Source of the DNA: Membranipora membranacea
Lineage: Eukaryota; Bryozoa; Gymnolaemata; Cheilostomatida; Membraniporidae
Assembly: GCA_914767715.1 (NCBI GenBank)
Contig: OU612068.1
Coordinates: 19,714,001-19,778,000, forward strand
Direction of reading: 5' to 3'
Length of the DNA stretch: 64,000 nucleotides
Below are positions 36,729 through 49,400 of the stretch, in pieces. A program made the translations under genes and the position numbers. Every line of letters starts with the position of its first letter. Position 1 is the first letter of the stretch. Below the pieces are notes generated by a model. That model ran no database searches, was not told where the DNA came from, and was given only the letters and a program-made list of their open reading frames with translations.

Positions 36729-39133
36729 ATTGGGTTTTCCATTGTAAGTTATATGTTTGGGATTCCCAAGATTTGATCATGGTTAGCATGTTGGAGCATA
36801 CCAATGATTATTGCTTACCTTATAAAGAAATCTTTAATATTTTTTAGCTGTGTTTCATCATCATTAGAAATGTTGTCGATGTGAGTTGGTAAACAGAAAA
36901 GCAATTCGGTGAAGTGAAAAATAATAGGCATCAACAAGCAGCTTGAAATCAAACCAGGGCTCTCAACCTGGGAATCCTGAGTTTTGTAACGTGCCACGTA
37001 GTGGTTCCTTCAAAGGCTTAAAACGCCTTGTGCATAAACAGCTGAGGGTATGGGGGTTCTGTGAGCCTCCCCAACGGGACCAGTCACCGAAGGGCTCTGC
37101 TGGTGAATTTTTCTATTTTTAGAGTTGTTACAGATCATCAATAATGAATCACTGTAAACTGCATCCTAGTTATTGTATTTCATATAATACAACGTTAAAA
37201 TGTTTCTTTATAACCATACAGCTAGAGAGGAATACCCCATCCTATATTAATATGGGGCAAAATTTGAGTTCTTAGCTCGCAAGAAAAAACCCCTGAGTTG
37301 AACCTGAAAGCCTGAGAAAATCCTGTTAAATCTGAGTGGTTGAGAGCCTTGAGGCAAACCCCTCATATTTGTAAAGGAATTGTTCGTGATTTTTGAGAAT
37401 TTGATTCTCATCTCTCCGATTGCTTTGCTTACCGCTTACAATTCTTGAATTGATATGCGTTTGATAGTTACATGAACATTTTTGATGACTCAAACATGTT
37501 CTCGGACCTTATAAGTCACTAGTACAGCCCCTTATATTCAGGGCTGTATCTGTGCCTTGAAATGAGCTCCTGCCCTGTCTAGATGATAATTAGAAGCTTG
37601 CCCCTTCGGAAAACTTTTTTTAACAAATTTTATCTAACAAAGTTAAAATTTAGAATACCTGTTATCTATAAGTTGTGCCATGGTCAGTTAGTGATTCGCT
37701 CATTAGATGAAAAGTTCAAACTGTGGCCGGGTTTCTCGAAGTGTAATTTCATTCTTAACCACACCCCGATCATCCCCATTCCCATGGAGAGCACTGAAAA
37801 TAAATAAACACATGATGTTTTTGTTATTATTTTGGGGCTGTCTCGTAGTGTTAGAGTGTATATAACCCCCAGTTATTTATGAAACTTGCCACTATAATAA
37901 CACCATACATATATGATTACCGATAAGCCCCAAGAACTGCCGGTATTTCTCAAACATTTTTACATAAAATTCCAATTGTGTTTACAACTCTGAAGACAAT
38001 ACTTAAGTCATGTTTCTTACTGCGTATCAACAAGCGCATTGCTATGCCATTATATTAAATATGTATGTGCCTCTACATTATATGCTTGTTTGTGCTGTTG
38101 AGTTAACAAAGTAAAGAATAAGGAAAATATCCCTGTATATAGTTGATGGTTGGTTTAGGTGCATTCGTTGCTGCATTGGAGTGCTCTGCAGACAAAATGG
38201 CATGCATAGCTGGAAAACCTACACAAGAGTTCTTTAGTCGAGCGATAGCTGATTTTCCGTAAACTTAGAGGACTGTGTTATGATCAGTGATGCATTGTAG
38301 CCTTAGCTATCTGTCATTCTATCTATTTATGTCATCAGTATCCGTGATCCAATGAAGAGGGAGTTCATTGCGTGTTCTAAGAGTGGTACATGTTATGAAG
38401 TTAAGGGTTGTGTACACTTTGATGTTACTGAGACAACTCCTTACACATACAGTAATACCTTGTTGGTATGTTTTTGTCTTAGTCAAGGCAAACGATGGGC
38501 ATAATATTATCTCTACACCATCCAGAGACTTGTACACACTGATATTAGGGGAATATATCTGACTCTGAACAAGCACATGGCAATTTATGTGTGTGTTTTT
38601 ATTCTGTGTTTCGCTTCTTCAATTCAAAAATGCAATAAATGAGTAAAATAGAGTTTCATGATAAATTTGTTCGTGACTCTGGAAAATAGACAAAGGGTTT
38701 GCACTGTAATACATAAAATAGGATTATAAAATAGTTCTGTTTACCCTGAGATAGAAAACCACGCTTAAGTGTTATATAGATGTAATGGACGTAATATCGG
38801 AATTCTCTGGATATGGTAATGAGATCATATGTGTTAGATAGGACAGCAGATGTGGTAGAGTGAGACTTCTAAATCCTGAATTACTATTATGTCATCTTGT
38901 TCAAGCTCTCATTATACTCCTGGCTCTGCAATTAGAATAAAACTGAGTGAACAATTCATTTGGTATTTATTTATACAAAATTCAGTTGGTGCAATACCAA
39001 GCTATGGCGCAGGTAAAAACGCTGTTACCAGTTAATACTTTGTTGTCCATCTTGATTGAAACAGAAGGTATCTTAACAATGTTTTATCATGTCGGAACAT
39101 CAATACCGAATGAGTGTGATAAAAAACAAAGAC
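36729..39133. other. Spacer between cofilin A and B
   Basis: Non-coding spacer whose 37.8-39.1 kb part is duplicated at 41.2-42.65 kb and, inverted, at 59.4-60.8 kb. It includes a degraded relative (38281-38570) of the small open frame at 41622. Poly(A) signal of gene B on the minus strand at 38966-38971. Confidence 0.6.
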
Positions 39134-40308
39134 TCACTTCTCTATCGCATTTTCAATGGTCAGTTCATCAGCATCAGTCGCTGGTACCTCAAAACTCAAC
39201 TTTAGAGCCCTTTTGAATGATGTTCGTGTGCTCGTGTAGATCATCTTGGGTCGCAGTGGTGCACTCTCTGGAGACCTACAATCAAGAAAAGAACTTGCAT
39301 ATACATGTTCCTATCATCCTGAATTGAGCTTTGTTTGAAGGAATTCAACAAGTCCATGATTATAACACACTAATAATTTTATGATACTGGTAGTGCCCTA
39401 AATTTGTTGCCAGAATTGAGCATTATCTCAGATGACTCAAGGGCTATAAAAACAACTAAATAATTTCCACTTATCGCACATGGTAGAACATAATTCAACT
39501 AGCCCCTCTGTTGATTAATGATTCACGAAGCACTTACCAGGGGATGAAGACTATTTTCGACTTCGGTTTTCCGCTAGCGTCATCAAACTCCAAGTCACAG
39601 GCGGCATAACGACATTCCGCTTTTCCCAAAAGTTTAGCCCTCATGTCTTCATATGTTGCATCTAAAATATGGATATGGAATTGAAAGGTTAATAATAGAT
39701 GACACTGGTTTTGGCAGACAAGATACTTGAACATGTAAAATTTCAAGTAATAAAAGGTTGTATTTACTTTTCTACAGGAATACATACCTCTTGAACCACA
39801 TTCTTCCACTTGGATTTCTTTCATGTCGTCACTGAGCTTGAAGATAATATATCTGTAAGCGTTCTGCATTTTCATCTTCTCAAACTCATCGGTGCAGTTC
39901 TTGCTAACTTGGAGTGAGAAATTCTGAAACAAATATTCTGGTTTATGCTGGGGTTCACTGTTGACGATGTATGTACTCAGAATGCTATCACTTCTTGCTA
40001 TTGATATATTCACTGCGAAAGTAAACTTCCTTCAATTGGACTAGTATGGCTATATACTGTAGCTGTAGCTCAAATCAAGATTCTCTCCCTCTCCCTTTTT
40101 AACAAACCATGTTATTGTTAGGGACCCATTGGATTAGAGTGAAACACACATCAGCATTATATTCATACCAAAAAAGTTTTGTTTTGTTAAGTAAAGTAAA
40201 ATTCCGAAGACAACCTCTCCTCACGCTTTTAAAGCCAGAGGTGAAAGTATTATCATTGACTTAATGCTTATAATGTCATACTATACTATTAATACCTACC
40301 ATAACCAT
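39134..40308 (-). CDS. ADF/cofilin-family protein, paralog B
   Basis: Exons 40308-40300, 39923-39788, 39661-39538 and 39275-39134 (stop TGA) encode 136 residues. Exon 1 reads ATG GTT ATG before a GTAGGT donor; splicing straight after the first ATG would need a poorer GTTATG donor. The ADF-homology domain shows NAYRYIIFKLSDDMKEIQ, KAECRYAACDLEFDDASG, KSKIVFIPW, then PKMIYTSTRTSFKRAL, the long actin-binding helix. The C-terminus ends ENAIEK. Predicted N-terminus MVMNFSLQV moves the first Ser to position 6 instead of the usual 3. It is almost identical to paralog C, including introns and upstream DNA, so the two arose by a recent tandem duplication of about 3.8 kb. Actin depolymerisation in the cytoplasm is the expected role. 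Confidence 0.93.
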
Positions 40309-40467
40309 GTTGATAGCGTGAGGGTGAAGTGTTGTCTTTCGTTTCCGTCCTTATAGTTGACTTGATAATAGCTGCAACTGATATTGGTGTGTGCGAAATA
40401 TTTCTGAATGCTTCCTTACTCCTAGTGCTGCACTGGTTCTCTGTGTGGCTTAAGAATTTCACTCTCT

Positions 40468-40623
40468 TATTTATAGGGAATTATATTGTTTAAATTCATT
40501 CAATAGTAAAAGTTTGGGATATCCTTCTTATGTACTCCAGTTGTTTGCTTTTCCATATAAGGAAATTAACTCCATATAAGGAACTCAATCAACACGCATC
40601 AAGATTATTGATTGGGATTTCCC
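40468..40623 (-). promoter_or_regulatory. Promoter of cofilin B: TATA, twin CArG boxes, kB-like site
   Basis: TATAAATA (minus strand) at 40468-40475; two identical CArG boxes CCATATAAGG at 40553-40562 and 40572-40581; GGGATTTCCC, a perfect kB consensus, at 40614-40623. Gene start at 40308. Confidence 0.75.
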
Positions 40624-41423
40624 TTCTAAGCAGTCGGGAATTCCTTAGTGATAAAGCTTTATGTTTACATTAGATTTGAATGACACGATATAGTTAATAC
40701 AAAGCCTGTCTTGACCGGCTTTAGAAGTTTGGGTTTCTTGTGGGCTTTGGTGCTTCAATCAAGCCTTAGCTATTTCATCAAACCTAGCTAGATTACTAAA
40801 TAAGGTAAATCGAGAGAACGGTTTGACTAAATATATTGATTGCATCACCTTCAGAAATTGATTGATTTTGACAACATTATTTAGTGAGTGCCTGTGTAAT
40901 GGTCATGACTCATGATGTGATACATGATAACCAAAGATGATGTTTTGAATCATTTTTGGAATTCTGAAACCACAATACCACATATGTATAGGGTTGTTAC
41001 TATAATTTGTTGGAAGGAGTTTCCATCATCTTCATGTAATAAGTCTTTTTTTACAATCAGCAATCATCATACCTAGAGTCTATACACTAACTTTATTATC
41101 ACTTCTGAACCAGTCTGTAGTACATAGATAGGCAAGCTTTTTTAAAGAAAATCTCGTTTCCTGTAAGCTTTACTTGAAGGACGACACATCTTTTGTGGCC
41201 TAAGTTCATAACTTAGGCCACAAGTTTTCTATATAAATATTCACCATTATACAATTATACAGAACTGAGGACAGTACTTGAGTCATGTTTCTTACTGCCG
41301 GCCATCAGGTAGTTGCTATGGCATTATATTTATTATATACGCTTTTTTGTGCTGTTTATGAAGTAAGAAATAAAGGAAAATCTCCCTATATATGAACCAT
41401 CATAATAGCTGATGTTTGTTTTA

Positions 41424-41530
41424 GGTCCATTTGTTGCTGCCTTGGAGCAACCTTTGTTGCTGCCTTGTTGCCTTGCTGCCTTTGTTGCAACCTTGTTGCT
41501 GCCTTGGTCCACTTGTTGCTGCCTTGCTGC
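41424..41530. repeat. Minisatellite, TTGTTGCTGCCTT-type unit
   Basis: About seven imperfect copies of TTGTTGCTGCCTT, with shortened forms, between two unique flanks. The corresponding spacer downstream of gene B (about 38170-38200) has only one or two units (GTTGCTGCATTGG), so this array expanded after the B/C duplication. Confidence 0.7.
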
Positions 41531-41621
41531 TCTGCAGATCTAAAAGCATACATAGTGGGGATACCTGAGATAGTGTTCTTTAGTCAATAAATCATTTACC
41601 TGAAGTCAAACTGGAGGTGAT

Positions 41622-41867
41622 ATGATCAGTGATGTTATAAGATGTATTGTTGTAGCCTTAGTTATCTGTACTTCTACCTACTTATGCTACCAGTATCTGA
41701 GTTCTGAGAGTGGTACCTGTTATGTTGTTAAGAGTTGTGCACACTTTGATGTTTCTGAGACAACTCCTCACACACTTGATTTTGTCTTGGTCAAGGCACA
41801 TGATGTGCATTATATTAACTCTACACAATCCAGTAGTTTGAACACACTGATATATTTGATAGATTAG
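41622..41867 (+). CDS. Small open frame with one predicted membrane segment; doubtful
   Basis: An 81-codon frame begins MISDVIRCIVVALVICTSTY, a plausible signal anchor, then a Cys/Thr/Ser-rich tail (SGTCYVVKSCAHFDVSETT). Two related copies exist in the duplicated spacers: 38281-38570 (plus) and about 60170-60390 (minus). Both keep stretches such as SGTCYEVKGCVHFDVTETT but have stops and indels, so the frame is not preserved. It is therefore more likely a decayed gene or chance than a working gene. Confidence 0.2.
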   Translation: MISDVIRCIVVALVICTSTYLCYQYLSSESGTCYVVKSCAHFDVSETTPHTLDFVLVKAHDVHYINSTQSSSLNTLIYLID

Positions 41868-42656
41868 GGGAACATATTTCACCCTGAATAAGCATATGGC
41901 AATTCATGTATGTTTTTTTATTTTATGTATCAATTCGTCAAAACAAAAATACAATAAATGAGACAAATAATATTTTTAGAAAAATAGTGCATGACTCGGC
42001 TACTAGAAAAGGGTTTGCGCTGTAATATATAAAATGTAAGACTGATTAAAAAAAGTTCTGATTACCCTGAGGCTGAATAAAAAAACCTTGGAGTGCCAGT
42101 TACATATAAGTGGATATTAAATAGAAATTCTCTGTCATTCTGAGCTGAGATTGTCTTCTTTGTTCACAAAGAGAACAATGTCCTTTGCACGTATATTTTG
42201 AAGCCTTGACACTGACAGGTGCTTCACACAGAGAGCATCGGCAAGATATAATCATAATGTGTGTAGAGTTCAGCTGGATATGGTTAATAGATTACGAGTT
42301 AGATAGGGCAGTAAATGTGGTAGGGTGAGAGACTTCTTATTCCTGAATTACTATCATGTCATCTTGTTTAGGCTCTCATTATACTCATAGCTCTGCAATA
42401 AGAATAAAATTGAGTGAACTTTTGATGTCAGACTAGAGGTATTTATTCAAAATTAAATCAGTATAATACCAAATCACACACATGGAAAACAGCTGTAACC
42501 AGTACATGATATATAACAATATAAATAACATACACAGATTGAAAAATCTGTCAGTCTGGAAACACTTTGTTGTCTATCTTGATTCAAACAGAGTGTATCT
42601 CATCAATGTTTTATCGTGTTAATAGCATCACTATCAAATGAGTGAATACAAACGAC

Positions 42657-43818
42657 TCACTTTTCAATGGCATTTTCAATTGTCAGTTCATCAGCATCAG
42701 TTGCTGGTACCTCAACATTTAACTTTAGAGCCCTTTTGAATGATGTTCGTGTGCTGGTGTAGATCATCTTGGGTCGCAGTGACGCACTCTCTGGAGACCT
42801 ATAATCAAGAAAAGAACTTTAATATATTTTCTTGTCCTGTATTGACTTTTGTTTGAAGGAATTGAACAAGTCTCAGATTATAGCAACTTGATATTTATTT
42901 AATATTGGTAAATATGTTGCAGGAAATAAGGACAATCTCAGATGACTCAAGCGCTATAAAAAACAGCAAAATAACTTCCACTTATTGATCATGGTGGAAC
43001 AGAATTCAAACCAGCCCCTGTTGATTAATGATACACAAAGCACTTACCAGGGGATAAAGACTATTTTTGACTTTGGTTTTCCGCTGGCGTCATCGAATTG
43101 CAAGTCACAGGCGGCATAACGACATTCCGCTTTTCCCAAAAGTTTAGCCCTCATGTCTTCATAAGTTACATCTAAATATGGATATGGAATCGATAGGTAA
43201 TAAAATAAATGATGACCCTGGTTTGGGCAGACAATAACCTTGAACAAACATGAAAAAATTTCAAGTAATAAAAGGTGTATTTACTTTTCTACAGCAATAC
43301 ATACCTCTTGAACCACATTCTTCCACTTGGATTTCTTTCATGTCGTCACTGAGCTTGAAGATAATATATCTGTAAGCGTTCTGCATTTTCATCTTCTCAA
43401 ACTCATCGGTGCAGTTCTTGCTAACTCGGAGTGAGAAATTCTGAAACAAATATTCTGGTTTATGCTGGGGTTCACTGTTGACGATGTATGTACTCAGAAT
43501 GCTATCACTTCTTGCTATTGATACATACACTGCGAAAGTAAACTGCCTTCAATTGGACTAGTATGGCTATATACTGTAGCTGTAGCTCAAATCAAGATTC
43601 TCTGCCCTCCCTTTTTAACAAACCATGTTATTGTTAGGGACCCGTTGGGTTAGAGTGAAACACACATCAGCATTATATTCATACCAAAACAGTTTTGTTT
43701 TGTTAAGTAAAGTAAAATTTCGAAGACAACCTCTCCTCATGCTTTTAAAGTCAGAGGTGAAAGTATTATCATTGACTTAATGCTTATAATGTCATACTAT
43801 AATACTTACCATAACCAT
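42657..43818 (-). CDS. ADF/cofilin-family protein, paralog C
   Basis: Exons 43818-43810, 43440-43305, 43171-43048 and 42798-42657 (stop TGA) encode 136 residues, phase-consistent throughout, with a consensus GTAAGT first donor. The protein differs from paralog B only at a few positions (RVSKNC for QVSKNC, DVTYEDM for DATYEDM, CDLQFDD for CDLEFDD). All ADF-homology landmarks are intact: YRYIIFKLSDD, ECRYAACD, KSKIVFIPW, KMIYTSTRTSFKRAL. The near-identity extends through introns and promoter, which means recent duplication or ongoing gene conversion with B. Expected role: actin filament severing and monomer binding. Confidence 0.93.
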
Positions 43819-43977
43819 GTTGATAGCGTGAAGGTGAAGTGTTGTCTTTCGTTTCCGTCTTTATAGTTGACTTGATAATAGCTGCGACTGATATTGGTGT
43901 GTGTGAAATATTTCTGAAGGCTTCCTTACTCCTAGTGCTGCACTGGTTCTCTGTGTGGCTTAAGAATTTAACGCTTT

Positions 43978-44134
43978 TATTTATAGGGTATTTGAATGGA
44001 TTCAATCATTAGTAAAAGTTTTTGGGATATCCTTCTTATGTTCTCTAGTTGTTTGCTTTTCCGTATAAGGAAATTAACTCCTTATAAGGAACTTGATCTA
44101 CAAACGCTATCAAGATTATTGATTGGGATTTCCC
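43978..44134 (-). promoter_or_regulatory. Promoter of cofilin C: TATA, twin CArG-type boxes, kB-like site
   Basis: TATAAATA (minus strand) at 43978-43985; CCGTATAAGG (one mismatch to CArG) at 44061-44070 and perfect CCTTATAAGG at 44080-44089, again 19 bases apart; GGGATTTCCC at 44125-44134. Confidence 0.72.
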
Positions 44135-45554
44135 ATCTATCATAGTCGGGAATTCCTTAGTCATTAAGCTTTTACGCATTTACATTAGAATGACAAAAGA
44201 TAGTTGATAGTTGGTACAAAGCCTGTCTTGACATGCTTAATTAGCTTTGGTGCTTCGATCAAGACTGAGCCCAGTTTATCAGACTGAGCTAGATTGCTAA
44301 ATAAGGTCATTCTGCGCATGCTCAGCTCTGGGCATGAGCTGATCTCTGCAAAATTGAGCCTCGGAATTCCGAAGCCATCTGATTGGCTACCTGCTCTGGT
44401 GACATACTTCCCAAAGCGTGCGGATTTGTTATTAATAGTTATCCTCTCTTGTCATTATTAGCTGATTTTGATTGACAGTTTATGCAGGAGGTATCCCATT
44501 TCCCCTTCCCAAAGATGCAATCAGAACCTAAACTAAACTCATTGTTCTTGCACATGCGCAAATTCAAATCACGCATGATGCATACTTAGCATTACGACAC
44601 CTGCTTTGTGGTAATGATAGCATAGTTTATCAGTGATCTACATGCCCAGTCAGTTCACGAGAGTCAGTATGAAATAAGGTAAAAATGTCTGACTAAATAC
44701 ATTGATTTCATCACCTTCAGAAATTTATTGATTTTATTAATACTATACTGAGTGTCTGTGTCATGGTCCATGACTCATGATGTGATACATTATAACTAAA
44801 GATGATGTTTGAATCCCATTTGGATTGCTGAAACCCAAATACCACATTGGCAGTAGTCGGCTTGTTACTTCAGTCTGGTTACTGAGGGCCTCAAAAATAA
44901 TTTCTTAAATTGAGTTTCATGTAAGAAGTTGTTTTTATTACAATTAGCCATTAGCATACATATGAGTCAATACTTTACTCTCAGTACTGAACTAGTCTGT
45001 AGTACATTGATAGTCAACTTTTTTGAAGAAAGCCTCGTTTTGTGCAGGCTCAACTTGAAGGCCAGCACTTTTCATTGCCTAACTTCAAAGACAACCTCAA
45101 AATTGAGGAATCAAAAATGTAGGAGGGCTAATGTATCATGTGTAAAAGAATCAACGCCTGTCATAGAGCAGCAAGTATTCTGAGTCTGTCTTCATGAGAG
45201 CAATCGATGCTTTTTGTATAAAATATTTGTTTGAAGTTATGATGTGAGATCTATATGTGGAATGGCTTTAGAATAATCTGAATATACTATTGTTTAAGTA
45301 GCTTAGCAAAAGGTGTGAGGCCGAAAGGCCACCAACGGCAAAAATCGAAACAACTTAAATTATGAACCTAAATAAGGCTACCAGCCTGGTCATGCTGTGC
45401 TACTGCCGGAGATATGAAATTAATGTGTTATAATTTTTACAGACACAAGGTCACAATTAGTTCACACTGGCAACAAATCCTCCGAATGCGCACAGCTGCT
45501 GTAGATCAAAGAAACCTGCGGAGGATAATTCTTTAATCAGATCGTTTTCTTCTA

Positions 45555-45660
45555 GAAAGGTAGTTTCAAATTTCCAAGACTTTTGACTGATAGTGTTCAG
45601 CCTTGAGAGCAGAGTTACCCTTCCCTTGACATTAAGAGAGCAACTCCTGATATATTTTGG
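45555..45660 (-). repeat. Dispersed repeat, AATGTCAGGGGAAGGG type, copy 2
   Basis: On the minus strand it reads ATATATCAGGAGTTG, then TCAAGGGAAGGGTAACTCTG and CTGAACACT, matching 56281-56385 over more than 100 bases and 50728 over its first half. Confidence 0.65.
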
Positions 45661-46417
45661 ACCAAAATTGACTTAATACGTAGCCATGAACTGTAATATA
45701 TTTATTAAAATTCAAAGCATAATACTGAAAAAAAATCATACAAACTGCCTGTCAGCAGGAATGAGATTTCCCTGTAGTATTATCAGGTCTCATAAATCAG
45801 CTGGAGATCTTTCGCTAAGACATCAAATTGTTTGTGAAGCATTCTTTTCTGTAACAACTTGATATTATTACCCACAAAACATATTAATGTATTTTTACTT
45901 CCAAACCAAAAATATTTCAAAATATCATGTAGTATTTGAATTATGAAATGTAAGCATAAAGATAGATGCATATCTTGCTATTACCACTCTGCAATCCTCA
46001 GATCAGAGATGCTGTAAACTGTAATCCAGGTTGAATATACTGAGACTCTCTTTGATATCAATTTATCATTAATGTAGACTGGATTGATTGTTAAGACGGA
46101 AGTCAAAAAACATGTTTGCTGCTCACAAGATTACAGACTTTTCTTTCTATCTATTATATTAATGCTGTAACTTGGCGTTATGTCTTCTTCCCATTGTGTT
46201 TGACAATGTTGTGCACTGCGCTTCTAAATGGTGTTGTGACATCAACACTGTATGCCATTTTTTAACACAATTCAAAACCATTACGTTAAGTGATGACATT
46301 CTGATATTTTTGTCAGCAATTCATTAGCACATAACGTCTCCTTATTTGTTTGCAATTGTCATCATGACAAAACCTGAATTGAAAATTCCTAATCTGATAT
46401 CAATTTGTTAATTTAAA

Positions 46418-46435
46418 CAAGGAGTTAACTCCTTG
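46418..46435. repeat. Perfect palindrome CAAGGAGTTAACTCCTTG
   Basis: This 18-base palindrome lies 21 bases before the ATG of the myristoylated-protein gene. Close relatives occur at about 18878-18896, 57391-57408 and within the hairpin 3644-3732. It could be the remnant of an excised hairpin element or a dimer-binding site. Confidence 0.5.
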
Positions 46436-46456
46436 ATTTAGAGTTATCTTGTACCA

Positions 46457-49400
46457 ATGGGCAGTGAGAATAGTCGAGTAGCTCCTTCTGTTTGTAACCT
46501 TTCCAGAAATCACAGAGGAAATGACAGGCCGATTGGTTAGTGATATTCACATCTTCTTTTTGCATTTGTCGCAGCTTATTTTATAACTAGTAGACTTATG
46601 TAATTATTCTTGCTGTAAGTAATATATTTAGAGAAGCGAAAACTAGAAACTTCTTGCTCTTCTGATCGTCCTTTTCTTAGGAGTATTATATACTTACTTT
46701 TCACAGATGAAGTATCTCATCCGAGGCGTTCCTATCTTGTTATTGATGTGCCACCTCCTCCAAACTCCGACTGGACGCAAGACCCAGAAACGAGGCAAGT
46801 TTGGAGAGTCAAGAGAAAGCCTGCCCCTCATATACCTGAAGCCAGGAAGCCTGAAAAACTAGCTATCTCCCAGGAAGGTGATGGTAAGCCAGAACATACT
46901 GGTGCAGTGACAAAAGTAGAAGACTTTGCCATAATCACTGATGGTGATGACTCTGATGATGATCTGGTTGTTGAGAGACTGAAAGTCCCGACTCCGACTG
47001 GCAATGTCCCAGCTCTTCTACCATCACAAACTCCACTGCCTAATAATGTGAGTCAATTCAACAGGTCAAAATTCAATAATAAATATCTAGCATCTAGATA
47101 CAGGTCATCCCTTCTCCCTTGGTACCTGAACATATTATTATTATTACTATTATTAATATTGATTGCACTGTAACTGCAGCCTCACGGTTCAGTCACAAGT
47201 ATTTCATGATCAGGAACTTGAAAGTTAATCATTTAACCAACCCAAATTTCAGATTGTATATGGCTTCTTCACCGAACTGGATGCTCACGTAGGGGAACAT
47301 GCTATCGAAGTACCTAAACATGATCCTCAGTCTGCCCATCAGGATGTTACTAAGATTAGGAGAAGAAGAACTAGACCAGGCCATTCTCAGCCGTCATATA
47401 CTAGAACAGCAGATCGTACAGCTAGATATAAGATTATGATAAATAGAAAGCAGCCTATGACAGGAATAGCCCTAACCGATGATATGTAAGTTGATATGGT
47501 ACTATATGATGCTGTGTATTGTCCTCTCGTGCCAACCATCATTCTCACTTCTCTATTTTTATCATACCCTGTGCGACAAGCTAGCTGGCATCAAATTAGC
47601 TTTTCTCAAGCTCGCATATACTCTTGATGATCATTTTAACTGTACATTAACACTATAGACTTTCTAATATTCGTCATTGTGTCAATGGTCAATGGTGCAT
47701 TTCGGACATTGTGAGTTTTAGTTTAGTTTTTTTCAAGTATTATGGTATTTTGCAGGACAAGAACCATAACAAAAATAGATGGACCGTTGGTCTCAAGTGA
47801 GCCTGTGATATACAATAAAGCTGCCTGGAGTCTAACACCAATCTCAATACAAGGTCCTGATCCTCTCCCGCCTCGAGTTCCTCTGCGCCAATCATCCAAA
47901 CTTCCGCCGATTAGAATTAGTAAACCACTACCACCGCCAAGTATTCACAGGAAGATACCTGCGCCGGTTGAAATCGCAACTGTAGCCTCTAGCTTTGGTT
48001 CTGGTGAGTGAATCACTTCTGTGGGGCAGTTAAACTGAACTGAACAGGCTTTCCTAGTTCCAATGCTTAATAAAATCATTAAATTTCTATTAGAGAAGTA
48101 TAGGATTTCTCATCTAAGCTTTTCATCCCTGAAATATACATGTCTCCCCCCCCAACCTTCCTGTCGTACTAACTTCTATTCGTAGTAAAACTTTCCTTTT
48201 GTACTAAAATTTCCGAAAATTTATTTTGTACTAAAGTTATTCCCACTATATTTGTTTTTTCTCAACGACTGTCGCCCACTAAGCAGATCCCTGCTGTTAG
48301 TTTATGAGTATGTGTTTTTTGATCCTTGAAATATACATGTGTCCCCTAAATTCCTAAGTACTAAGTTCTATTTGTAGTAAAACTTTTCTTTTGTACTGAA
48401 AAGTTCCACTTCATACTCAAAATCCATTTTGTACTAAAGTAATCCCCACTATATTCATTTTCCTCAACGACTATCGCCCACTAAACAGATCCCTGCTGTT
48501 AGTTTATGAGTGTTTGTTTAACTATTTAGTAATTGTCTATTCTTCCATACCTACAGGCCAAAGCCATAGTGAACCGGAGAAAATGAGTGAGCTTAGAGCA
48601 GTTACTGATGATCACACGACTAAAACTGGTCAAACCTTCCCTATAAATCAGTCACAGGTAAGCTCTCTTGTATACTCTCCTCTTGCTAGCTTACAGCAGA
48701 TTGTCTTCAGCAAAGTTTTGGTGGTAAGAATAATTGTATCGGGTAGTTCTGCTCGAACAAAGTTAGTTTATTAGATATTGACTGCTTGTGGTACACTCCA
48801 CCTTAACATTTAACTTTAATATATGATCATGTCATCTTTCTGGTGTCAAAGAAATCTATAGTACAAAAACTCGTAATTTAAAAGCTCTTAACAGTAGCTA
48901 GATCATTGCTATAAAAGTAAACATTTATATTACATATTACATGCTTAGGCTCTCACTTTTAGGAGGGCAGTTCTAATGGGTTTGAAGATACAGCAGTATT
49001 GAGTTGTTTGGATATTGACAGTAATGTTCAGGAGACTGTGAATGATGTTAGTGAGAATGAGGAAGAGGCTGCTTCTGATTGGAGGGTGAGTTAAGCAGCT
49101 CCAGTCTGATACCAAGAGATGTTTCAATGACTTGCAATGAACGCTGTACCCTATAAAAATGAAGAAAAAAGGCTGGCTTCATGAACACGCTTTTTTTTTA
49201 GTACTTTATTAAAAAAATGGCTTTGTCCATATCATTGAATCAGGTTGATTGATAGATTGATTGATTCAATGAACATACAAACCCATCATAATATGTTGCT
49301 TTGAACATGTTCTCACATTGATGCCTACTCTTTGTGTGAAATACCAAATCATATATGATAGGTATATCTGTGGCCATATACTGTAGATCGGCAAAGACTA

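Larger units (their letters stand above)
40624..42656. other. Spacer between cofilin B and C
   Basis: Duplicated spacer DNA. It holds a GTTGCTGCCTT-type minisatellite (41424-41530), the small open frame 41622-41867 and the poly(A) signal region of gene C (TTTATT at 42442-42447, AATAAA on the minus strand). Confidence 0.6.
44135..46456. other. Spacer upstream of cofilin C and of the myristoylated-protein gene
   Basis: The part up to about 45110 is the outer end of the cofilin duplication block and recurs inverted from about 56660. A dispersed repeat copy lies at 45555-45660. A perfect 18-base palindrome (46418-46435) sits 21 bases before the next start codon. No gene is seen. Confidence 0.55.
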